Assembly (NCBI GenBank): GCA_038745585.1
Contig: JBCDLH010000012.1
Location: forward strand, 1-64,000
Direction: 5' to 3'
DNA: 64,000 nt
DNA from: HLUCCA09 sp038745585
GTDB lineage: Bacteria > Pseudomonadota > Alphaproteobacteria > Rhodobacterales > Rhodobacteraceae
Position 1 is the first letter of the stretch. Each line of letters starts with the position of its first letter. This document shows, piece after piece, positions 57,476 to 64,000 of this stretch. The notes below the pieces were generated by a model. The model saw only the letters and a list, made by a program, of their open reading frames with translations. It was not told the origin of the DNA and searched no databases. The position numbers and the translations under genes were made by a program.

Positions 57476-57633
57476 GAAGCACGGAGCCGTGCCAGCACCG
57501 TCCCGTGGGTTGGCGCTGCAACGGTTGGACGAAGCACTTTATGCCAGCCAAGTCCCTCCCCATTTCAAGCTAAGGGCTTACGCAGACGAAGCGCCATCCC
57601 GTGGGGACGGGACGGCGCTGGCACGGCGGCCTT
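57476..57633 (+). repeat. 157-bp repeat with inverted ends, copy 2
   Basis: The direct partner of the copy at 43720-43876. It lies in the 318-base gap between the FGGY kinase start and the E2 stop. Ends: GCCGTGCCAGCACCGTCCCG and CGGGACGGCGCTGGCACGGC, inverted. The rest of the gap shows no gene; a GCTCCG/CGGAGC hairpin lies at 57658-57671 beyond the E2 gene. Confidence 0.85.
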
Positions 57634-57684
57634 CGGCTTTTGCTCCGTGCCGGGGGTGCTCCGTTCGGAGCTGCTACGAGCCCT

Positions 57685-58995
57685 CTACCCTTCGAGGCCC
57701 ACCGCCTGACGCACAATCGCCACCACCTCCGGCGCCGCATCCCATTGCGGCATATGCCCCGCACGCGGGATGTGATGGACGGCGATCTTGGGCGACACGG
57801 ACAGCGCGTCCTCCCAAGGAATGATCCGGTCCCGGTGGCCGAGGATCAGGCGGACGGGCAGGGTTTCGGCGAGAGCGGCTAAGGTCGCCCGCAGGTTCAC
57901 CGCCTGACCGCTCGTCCCGACGAGAGCGTCTGCGAGCGCGGTGAGGCGTCCGCTCGACAGGGAGGCGTGGATCTCGGCAATGGCCTCGGCCGAGAGCGGC
58001 AACGGCCCGTCGACCATCCGCTCCAAGAGATGTGCGACCTCGCCGACGCTGCTCGCGACTGAAAGACCATAGATGAAGGCGCGGTCGATGCCGAGGGCGA
58101 GGCCAATCGGCGCAATCAGCGTCAGCGAGGCGGCGGGCGCCTCGGCAGCAAGCCGCAGGGCCGGCAGCGCCCCCATGGAATGGGCAACCAGGTGCAGCGG
58201 CGCGCCGGGGGCGTGGGCGACGAGCGTCTCTGCCAGGCCGCGGGAAAGATCGGAGGGGCGTTTGGCGTCATGCTTGGTGGCGCCATGGGCCGGGAGATCG
58301 GGGGCAAGGACGCGACACCCGTCGCGCGCAAGTCGCGCCATCACTCCGGCCCAGATCGCGCTGTCGGCGGCAAACCCGTGGAGCAGGACGACAGGCGGGC
58401 CGTCGACGGGCCCCGCGCTGCGCAGAAATATGTCGGTGACGGGATGCGCGGCTGGCGCATCGCTCGCGGCGCCCCGCGCGCGTTCGACGTCTTCGCGCTC
58501 GATCCGTCCGCGCCGCCCTGTCCCTTCGAGCTCTGCAAGCGGCAGCCCATACTGGCGGGCGAGGCGCCGAGCGAGGGGCGTGGCGCGCGGGCGCGGTTGT
58601 TGTTGCGGCTTGGGAGCAGTCCGGTGCGGCTCGTCTAGCGCTCTCGATGACGGGGCCGTGACAGCGAGCGGCTGCGCGTCTGGCGGGGTTAGGGTCTCGG
58701 TTGTCGCATCCGTTTTCTCAGCGTCGTCCGGCGCTTCGCCCCCGGCCCAATCCGCACCCGCGACCGAAACCCGCGCGAGGTCCGCGCCGACGCTCACCGC
58801 GTCGCCTTCGCCCACCAGCCATTCGATCAGCCGCCCCGCACCAAGGGCTGGCACTTCGACCACGGTCTTGTCGGTCTCGACCTCGACCAATGCGTCGCCC
58901 CGCACAAATTCGGCCCCTTCCTCGACGAGCCAGGCCACGACGCGGCCCTCCTCCATGGTCTCGCCGAGCCGTGGCAGCGTGATGATTGCGGTCAC
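57685..58995 (-). CDS. Acetoin-dehydrogenase-like E2: lipoyl domain fused to alpha/beta hydrolase
   Basis: A 436-residue protein. Residues 1-80 are a lipoyl domain (LVEVETDKTVVEVPALG, lipoyl Lys about 43). After a Pro/Ala-rich linker comes a peripheral-subunit-binding domain (ATPLARRLARQYGLPLAELE, about 138-172). Residues 190-436 are an alpha/beta hydrolase (VVLLHGFAADSAIW, AHSMGALPAL with the Ser near 272, HIPRAGHM with the His). The usual HxxxDG acyltransferase domain is absent, as in AcoC of acetoin dehydrogenase. It overlaps the E1beta gene by four bases. It should pass a two-carbon acyl unit from E1 to CoA. Confidence 0.92.
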   Translation of the reverse strand: MTAIITLPRLGETMEEGRVVAWLVEEGAEFVRGDALVEVETDKTVVEVPALGAGRLIEWLVGEGDAVSVGADLARVSVAGADWAGGEAPDDAEKTDATTETLTPPDAQPLAVTAPSSRALDEPHRTAPKPQQQPRPRATPLARRLARQYGLPLAELEGTGRRGRIEREDVERARGAASDAPAAHPVTDIFLRSAGPVDGPPVVLLHGFAADSAIWAGVMARLARDGCRVLAPDLPAHGATKHDAKRPSDLSRGLAETLVAHAPGAPLHLVAHSMGALPALRLAAEAPAASLTLIAPIGLALGIDRAFIYGLSVASSVGEVAHLLERMVDGPLPLSAEAIAEIHASLSSGRLTALADALVGTSGQAVNLRATLAALAETLPVRLILGHRDRIIPWEDALSVSPKIAVHHIPRAGHMPQWDAAPEVVAIVRQAVGLEG

Positions 58996-59975
58996 GCGAC
59001 GAGCCTCTGCGCGGTCCGAAGCACAAGCTCGGCCGTCGGTACGGAGGCGCGCTCCAGCGCGACCGAGACCGAGATCGGGATGTCCTCACCTGCGACCCGC
59101 ACGACCGGGTCTTCGAGATAGTCGAAGCACTCCTCCGAAATTCGCGCCGCGAGCTCGGCCGCGACGCCCGCCGTCATCGGCCCTTCGGAGACGACCATCG
59201 CACGGCCAACGATCTCCACCGCGGCACGGACGGTCTCGAAGTCGAGCGGATTAAGCGTCCGCAAATCGATGACACTGGCCTCGACGCCCCGCTGCGACAG
59301 CGCCTCGGCGGCGGCGAGTGCGTGGTGGACCTGTCGCGAATAGCTCACGATCGCCAGATCCTCCCCTTCGCGCAGGATCGCCGCGCGGCCCCAATCCGGC
59401 GCGGGCCTGGAGAGATCGACCTCCGCCTCGGTCGCGTAGAGCCCCTTGTGCTCGATAAAGACGACCGGGTCGGGCTGGCGCAGGGATTGGCGCAGGAGGT
59501 GATAGGCGTCGTGCACGGTCGCGGGCATTGCAAGGCGTAGGCCCGGCGTGTGCATCACGTAAGCCTCGAGGCTTTGGGAATGTTGCGCGCCGGCCGAACG
59601 CCCGGTCCCCCCTTGGGTACGCAAAACCATCGGCACGCCGATTTGGCCGCCGAACATGTAGCGGATCTTGGCGGCCTGGTTGCAGAGCTGGTCCATCGTC
59701 ATGCCGAGAAAGTCGACATACATCAGCTCGGCCACGGGCCGCATGCCGGCCATTGCAGCACCGACTGCCGCGCCGACGATGGCGGGCTCAGAGATCGGCG
59801 TGTCGAGCAGGCGATCCGCCCCGAACTCCTCGATCAAGCCTTTGGTCACGCCATAGGCACCGCCGTAGCGTCCGACCTCCTCGCCGATCACGAAAACATC
59901 TTCGTCCTCGCGCATCGCGTCGGCCAGGGCCCGGCGCAACGCGTCTCGGTAGCTCAGTTTTTCGAGACCTGCCAT
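58992..59975 (-). CDS. 2-oxoacid/acetoin dehydrogenase-type E1 beta subunit
   Basis: A 327-residue thiamine-diphosphate enzyme subunit: LSYRDALRRALADAMREDED, GEEVGRYGGAYGVTKGL, DTPISEPAIVGAAVGAAMAG (TPP-interacting Glu), RTQGGTGRSAGAQHSQSLE, and the C-terminal transketolase-like domain with VIDLRTLNPLDFETV. With the E1alpha product it forms the decarboxylating or C-C-cleaving heterotetramer. The start at 59975 follows the E1alpha stop by four bases. Confidence 0.94.
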   Translation of the reverse strand: MAGLEKLSYRDALRRALADAMREDEDVFVIGEEVGRYGGAYGVTKGLIEEFGADRLLDTPISEPAIVGAAVGAAMAGMRPVAELMYVDFLGMTMDQLCNQAAKIRYMFGGQIGVPMVLRTQGGTGRSAGAQHSQSLEAYVMHTPGLRLAMPATVHDAYHLLRQSLRQPDPVVFIEHKGLYATEAEVDLSRPAPDWGRAAILREGEDLAIVSYSRQVHHALAAAEALSQRGVEASVIDLRTLNPLDFETVRAAVEIVGRAMVVSEGPMTAGVAAELAARISEECFDYLEDPVVRVAGEDIPISVSVALERASVPTAELVLRTAQRLVA

Positions 59976-59979
59976 CGCC

Positions 59980-61011
59980 CTACTCCCGTGCCAGGATACG
60001 GTCGAGACGCATAGAGACCGGTTCGGGCTCGGGCGCACTGGGCCCGTAGACATCTGCAAACATCGTGTCGAGCGCGGGCTCGGCCGAGGCGATGGCGTAA
60101 TCGATGGTGGCGTCCATCTCGGCGGCGATCTCCGCATCGAGCGCGTCAAGGTCATGCCCCTCGGCGACCAACGCCTCGCGCGCGCGGGCGAGCGGGTCGC
60201 GGGCCCGGCCTTCTGCCTCCTCGGTATCGCTGCGATAGGGGCTCTTGTCTTTGCGGGCATGGCCGAAGAAGCGGTAACACTCGACCGCGAGAAAGCCGGG
60301 CCGCCCGACCCGGGCTGCATCCGCCATGTCCTGTGCTGCTTCGCGCACCGCAAGCACGTCGATGCCGTCGATAGTCTCGCCAGCAAGCCCAAAGGCCTGC
60401 GCGCGCTCATGGAGCGCCGTCGCCCGCGTCGCCTGATCGATCCGCGTGCCCATGCCCCATTGGTTGTTGATGCAGACGAAAAGCACCGGCAGCTCCCACA
60501 GGGCCGCCATGTTCATGCTCTCATAGAGGATGCCCTGCTGCATCGCCCCGTCGCCGAAGAACGCCACCGATATCGCGCCGGTGCCGCGCCGCTTGGCCAC
60601 GAGCCCGGCGCCGACGACTGCTGGAATGCCACCGCCCACGATCGCATTCGCCCCGAGATGGCCAAGGCCCATATCGGCGATGTGCATCGAGCCGCCCTTT
60701 CCCCCGCAATATCCGGTCTCTTTGCCGGCGATCTCGGCCATCATCCGCTTGGGATCGGCGCCACGTGCAAGAAAGATGCCGTGACCACGGTGGTGCGTGG
60801 TGAAGGTATCGCCGTCGCGCATCGCGGCGGTCACACCCACAGCGGCCGATTCCTCGCCAATCGAGAGATGCAGCATCGAGCCCGCGCTCTCACCGCGGAC
60901 AAAGAGCTCTCCGACCCTCTCTTCAAACGTCCGGACCCGCCGCATCTGGCGGTAAAGCCCGGCTAGGTCGGCATTGGTTTGGGCGGATGTTGGGGCAATG
61001 GTCGAGGTCAC
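59980..61011 (-). CDS. 2-oxoacid/acetoin dehydrogenase-type E1 alpha subunit
   Basis: A 343-residue partner subunit. RRVRTFEERVGELFVRGE and SMLHLSIGEESAAVGV lead to GGKGGSMHIAD; the TPP motif is FFGDGAMQQG...NNQWGMG (about residues 145-175), and ECYRFFGHARKD follows. I start at a GTG (61011), because the conserved protein begins about there; the frame is open upstream without family sequence. First gene of the E1alpha-E1beta-E2 operon, divergent from a SorC-type regulator. No lipoamide dehydrogenase (E3) is in the window, so the housekeeping E3 is probably shared. Confidence 0.92.
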   Translation of the reverse strand: MTSTIAPTSAQTNADLAGLYRQMRRVRTFEERVGELFVRGESAGSMLHLSIGEESAAVGVTAAMRDGDTFTTHHRGHGIFLARGADPKRMMAEIAGKETGYCGGKGGSMHIADMGLGHLGANAIVGGGIPAVVGAGLVAKRRGTGAISVAFFGDGAMQQGILYESMNMAALWELPVLFVCINNQWGMGTRIDQATRATALHERAQAFGLAGETIDGIDVLAVREAAQDMADAARVGRPGFLAVECYRFFGHARKDKSPYRSDTEEAEGRARDPLARAREALVAEGHDLDALDAEIAAEMDATIDYAIASAEPALDTMFADVYGPSAPEPEPVSMRLDRILARE

Positions 61012-61039
61012 GGCGCGTCCAATCGGAAAGAACAGCCCG

Positions 61040-61085
61040 TGTCTGGCGTGATGAGTTACAAATGTCAAATGCAAATACATATGTC
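61040..61085. promoter_or_regulatory. Divergent promoter/operator of the E1-E2 operon and SorC gene
   Basis: An AT-rich island in the 118-base gap. On the minus strand TTGACA (61063-61068) and CAGACA (61040-61045) are 17 apart. On the plus strand TTACAA (61056-61061) and TATGTC (61080-61085) are 18 apart. Two similar near-palindromes, ACAAATGT (61058-61065) and ACATATGT (61077-61084), have centres 19 bases apart and overlap both promoters; they are candidate operators. Confidence 0.45.
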
Positions 61086-61129
61086 TCTTACACTTGAAAT
61101 TGCGCGCGACCGATACCAAACAGCCTCGC

Positions 61130-62098
61130 ATGAATGACTTGACTGAACGCCAGCTTATGACCCGCGCTGCGTGGCTCTACTATGTCGGCGGCCTCAATCA
61201 GGAGGCCGCATCGGCCCGCCTCGGGCTGACCCGAGCCCGGGTGAACAAGCTCCTCGCGCAAGCGCGCGAGATTGGGCTTGTCTCGATTACGATCAACGAC
61301 CGCGATGTCGGCATGCTGCCGGTCGCCGAAGCACTGCGCCGCGAATTTGGCCTTGAACTCTGTATCGCGACGCCGGCCATCGAATTGCCCCCTGGCCCGG
61401 GGCTCGAAGGCTATCCGATGCGGGCCGTGGGCGCCGCGGCGGCACAGCTTTTGCGCCAAGAGCTGCAGCAACGCAGCGAGCTTGTTGTCGGCACGGGCTG
61501 GGGTAGGACGCTCGCACAAATGGCGCGGCAGATGTCGGGCTTGAGCGCGCCGAAGGCCCGGTTTACCTCGCTCATGGGCTCGCTTACGGCCAACTCCGCT
61601 GTGAACCCGTTTGAGGTCGTCCAAAGCCTTGCGCTTGCAACCGGGGGGGAGGGGTATTTCCTGCCCGTTCCGTTCATCGCCGACAATACGGCCGACCGCG
61701 ACACCCTGATCGCCCAACGCGCCGTCGCCCGGCCGCTAGAGCTTGCGCGCTATGCCGATCTGGCCTTGATCAGCGTCGGCGAAATGCGCGAAGGCTCGCT
61801 CTTGCGCCAAAGCGGGATGATCTCTGCCGACGAGCTGTCTGAGCTCCGCGCGGCGGGTGCTGTGGGCGATACCAACGGGCTCTTCTTTGACGCGAAGGGG
61901 CAGCTCGTCGACCATCCCCTGGCGCGCCGGACGATTGCCGTCGGCTTTCAAGACTTGCGTCGGGCGCGCACGATCGTCCTCGCAGCGGGGCTCGACAAGG
62001 TCCCCGCGACGCTCGCGCTCTTACGCAGCGGCATCGCAAAAGGGCTGATTATCGACGGCGATACGGCGCTGGCCCTGCAAAAGGAAGCCGGGCTTTAA
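61130..62098 (+). CDS. SorC-family (sugar-binding) transcriptional regulator 2
   Basis: A 322-residue relative of the regulator at 47090-48079, with the same build: AAWLYYVGGLNQEAASARLG and LTRARVNKLLAQAREIG form the DNA-binding region, then VVGTGWGRTLAQMARQM, FTSLMGSLT, FLPVPFIADN, LISVGEMREGSLL and a terminal VLAAGLDKVPATLALLRSG. ATG at 61130 is chosen although no ribosome-binding site is clear; a TTG lies in frame at 61094. Divergent placement suggests control of the E1alpha-E1beta-E2 operon by a phosphorylated sugar or related metabolite. Confidence 0.92.
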   Translation: MNDLTERQLMTRAAWLYYVGGLNQEAASARLGLTRARVNKLLAQAREIGLVSITINDRDVGMLPVAEALRREFGLELCIATPAIELPPGPGLEGYPMRAVGAAAAQLLRQELQQRSELVVGTGWGRTLAQMARQMSGLSAPKARFTSLMGSLTANSAVNPFEVVQSLALATGGEGYFLPVPFIADNTADRDTLIAQRAVARPLELARYADLALISVGEMREGSLLRQSGMISADELSELRAAGAVGDTNGLFFDAKGQLVDHPLARRTIAVGFQDLRRARTIVLAAGLDKVPATLALLRSGIAKGLIIDGDTALALQKEAGL

Positions 62099-62356
62099 TC
62101 TCTGCGGGGATGCTTTTGGGAAACACGCAGCATTTAAGTGCGTCGCCGCCGAGGCACCGCCGCCTTCCCCAGCGAGCCGCTCGCGATGTCCGGGCGACCA
62201 AGATCGGAACGCTGTCCCACAGCCTGCCGGTCAGGGCACTTCGGTCCGGCAACGCGCCCGAGGAGCCACGGAAGCGCGCGCGTTCGCGATGGATACGATG
62301 CCGAGCGGCGGGTACCCTTTCTGCAAAGGCCGCCATTCGGTAGGCTCTCCAATCAA

Positions 62357-63049
62357 ATGACCATTCTACACGTGAGCTCACACCGGCGCTCCGGCACCCA
62401 CGCGTTGATCGACCTGCTGCGCGCCCATATCGACGTCCACGGCGTGTTCTTTCATCTCGAAGAGCTTACCGAGGACGCGCTCGCGCAACCCTTGCCGCTT
62501 ATCGTAAAGAGCCATGAGCCGTTTCGAGGACACAAGCTTGCTCGACTGAAAGGCGTCCGGCCCGCGGCCTTTCTCGAGGAGGTCGAGCGCCGCTCCGTCT
62601 ACCTCTATGCACATCGCAACCCCTATGACGTGTTGAAATCCCTCTACTATTTCAATCTCGCCGGGGATGAGCCGGTCTACCGCATCGAAGAGCGGACTCC
62701 CTTCGGCGCCTTTCTTGCGCAAACCGGCGTGCAAGATTCGGCGACCGGAGAAAACCGGGTGACGTTTTGGTTCCGGTGCGTGCGGGCCTGGCTCAACGAC
62801 GCTTGGGTCGTGCCGGTCTCCTTCGACGAGATCATGCGCCAACCGATCGAGGTGCTTGCGCGGGTGGCGCGCACGGCGCAGGTGCCGGTGCGCCGGGCAG
62901 CGGATGTCGAGAGCACGGCAGTGGGGCCAAACACAACCGCCGCGCGTGCGCAGGCCGACCTGTGGACCGCGGAGGCGCGCGCGTTCTTCCGCGCATACGC
63001 CCACACGCCGACCTTGAGACGGCTCGACTATCCCTATCTGCTACGGTGA
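62357..63049 (+). CDS. Sulfotransferase-like protein
   Basis: A 230-residue protein of the sulfotransferase fold. SSHRRSGTHALIDLL is the 5'-phosphosulfate loop, VKSHEP lies in the second strand, and VYLYAHRNPYDVLKSLYYF is the 3'-phosphate motif of PAPS enzymes. The C-terminal VPVSFDEIMRQPIEVL fits the same superfamily. Acceptor unknown; cytosolic by lack of a signal. The 258 bases upstream contain no gene or clear promoter. It is convergent with the partial binding-protein gene, 22 bases apart, and seems unrelated to the sugar island. Confidence 0.8.
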   Translation: MTILHVSSHRRSGTHALIDLLRAHIDVHGVFFHLEELTEDALAQPLPLIVKSHEPFRGHKLARLKGVRPAAFLEEVERRSVYLYAHRNPYDVLKSLYYFNLAGDEPVYRIEERTPFGAFLAQTGVQDSATGENRVTFWFRCVRAWLNDAWVVPVSFDEIMRQPIEVLARVARTAQVPVRRAADVESTAVGPNTTAARAQADLWTAEARAFFRAYAHTPTLRRLDYPYLLR

Positions 63050-63071
63050 CCTGCGATCTTGGCTGCCCGGC

Positions 63072-64000
63072 TTAGCGCAGCCCGCCTGCGGCTTGAATCG
63101 CCTCGAACTTCTCGGCGTCGAACCACCAATACTCGTCGCCGCGCGCATAGGCCGGCTTTTCCGGCGGGCGGCCGAAGACATCCCAAAAGGCCAACCAATG
63201 CGTCCCCTTGGACCATTGCGGCACCCAAATGTGCATCGAGCGCATCACCCGGTCGAGCGCGCGGGCCGCCGTCACCATCTCTTCACGCGTCTCAGCCGCG
63301 ATCACCCGGTCGATCAACGCGTCGACCACGGGGTCGGCGAGGCCGGAGAGATTGAACGAGCCGGGCGCGTCTGCGCTTTGCGAGCCATAGATCGCACGGA
63401 GCTCCGTGGACGGGTTCTGCCCGACCACAAGCCGCGCAATGGCGATGTCATAGTCGAAATCCTCCTGCCGTTGCTGCATCTGCGCGGGGTCGATGAGATT
63501 CCAGGTGGCCTGGATGCCGATCCGCTCGAGGTTTTCGACATAGGGGATCACGATGCGCGCAAAGGCCGGGCTGTCATCGACAAACTCGACGCTCAGGATC
63601 TCACCATCCGCGTTTCGGCGGATGCCATCGTCGCCCACAACCCAGCCCGCTGCATCGAGAAGGTTAGACGCCTCCCGCGCGGCGCGCCGGTCACCGAGAC
63701 GCGGAGCGCTCTGGGCAGGAACGAAAGCCGGCTCGGTAAAGATCTCCGGTGCGAGCTGATCGCGAAACTCTTCGAGCAGGGCAAGTTCTGCCCCCTCCGG
63801 GATGCCCTCGGCCTGTAGATCTGTGTTTTCAAAGAAGCTGTCCGTCCTGTCATAAAGCCCATAGAACAGCTGCTCATTCGACCACTCGAAGTTAAACATC
63901 CGCCCGATCGCCTGGCGCACGCGGATATCCTGAAATTGCTCCTTGCGCAGATTTAGCCAAAAGCCCTGGGTGCCCGACGGCGTGTCATTGTCGAGGACCT
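63072..64000 (-). CDS. YejA-like family 5 binding protein, C-terminal part
   Basis: The last 309 or so residues of an extracellular solute-binding protein; the gene continues past the window edge. VRQAIGRMFNFEWSNEQLFY is characteristic of the YejA branch, which serves YejABEF-type importers of microcin-C-like and small peptides. EFVDDSPAFARIVIPYVENL, FDYDIAIARLV and PQWSKGTHWLAFWDVFGRP complete the domain. The N-terminus with its signal peptide is outside. Presumably the transporter genes lie further along on the minus strand or nearby. Confidence 0.9.
   Translation of the reverse strand, partial: VLDNDTPSGTQGFWLNLRKEQFQDIRVRQAIGRMFNFEWSNEQLFYGLYDRTDSFFENTDLQAEGIPEGAELALLEEFRDQLAPEIFTEPAFVPAQSAPRLGDRRAAREASNLLDAAGWVVGDDGIRRNADGEILSVEFVDDSPAFARIVIPYVENLERIGIQATWNLIDPAQMQQRQEDFDYDIAIARLVVGQNPSTELRAIYGSQSADAPGSFNLSGLADPVVDALIDRVIAAETREEMVTAARALDRVMRSMHIWVPQWSKGTHWLAFWDVFGRPPEKPAYARGDEYWWFDAEKFEAIQAAGGLR

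Noticed and set aside
1..64000. tRNA, rRNA, CRISPR, insertion sequences and prophage genes
   Set aside because: I looked through all gaps and found no cloverleaf, spaced direct repeats, transposase or integrase. The 157-bp repeat is the only mobile-looking sequence.

Overview
The window is about 64 kb of high-GC alphaproteobacterial chromosome, most probably from Rhodobacteraceae (Rhodobacterales). I infer this from the gene order lptF-lptG-lptD-surA-pdxA-rsmA, the neighbours pepA/holC and prfA/prmC/DUF4167, the DUF1178 gene, the TTG and GTG starts, and short intergenic elements carrying a TATTTT core. I saw no rRNA, tRNA, CRISPR array, phage or insertion-sequence transposase. Genes are dense and often overlap by 4 bases (ATGA).

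Layout. 1-0.5 kb holds the 3' end of glyA. 0.8-11.4 kb is a minus-strand catabolic block: a GH38 alpha-mannosidase, a fused two-domain Opp/Dpp-type ATPase, two permeases, a family 5 solute-binding protein, a metallo-beta-lactamase-fold protein and a PhyH-type dioxygenase. A divergent AraC regulator lies at 11.5 kb. 12.5-29 kb is mixed housekeeping: DUF1178, short-chain dehydrogenase, DMT exporter, A-type Fe-S carrier, phnM, exonuclease III, esterase, AlkA, a degenerate AlkB-like protein, MFS transporter, a PAS protein, an operon of membrane protein, XRE regulator and squalene/phytoene-synthase-like protein, cysS, an aminotransferase, holC and pepA. 29.2-37 kb is the outer-membrane biogenesis operon running into pdxA and rsmA. 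37.2-40.1 kb is prfA-prmC plus a DUF4167 gene.

41.3-46.1 kb carries mtnK-mtnA (methylthioribose salvage) followed by a fused class II aldolase/short-chain dehydrogenase. Together these could form a DHAP-type shunt. 46.3-62.1 kb is a carbohydrate-type catabolic island. It has an inositol-monophosphatase-family enzyme, two SorC-type regulators, a ribose/AI-2-type ABC transporter, split DhaK/DhaL-like kinases, an aldo-keto reductase, an FGGY kinase and an acetoin-dehydrogenase-like E1alpha/E1beta/E2 set. The substrate is unknown. A sulfotransferase-like gene and a partial YejA-like binding protein end the window.

Main non-coding signals. cysS is preceded by an apparently leaderless 14-codon reading frame with two Cys codons that runs into a terminator-like hairpin. 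Two direct copies of a 157-158 bp repeat with inverted ends bracket 13.6 kb of the island. A family of short TATTTT elements marks gene ends. Two 14-bp tandem duplications sit on stop codons. A sigma70-like promoter with a TGCA-rich inverted repeat lies upstream of the island's ABC operon. A promoter framed by a 9-bp inverted repeat lies upstream of the XRE operon.
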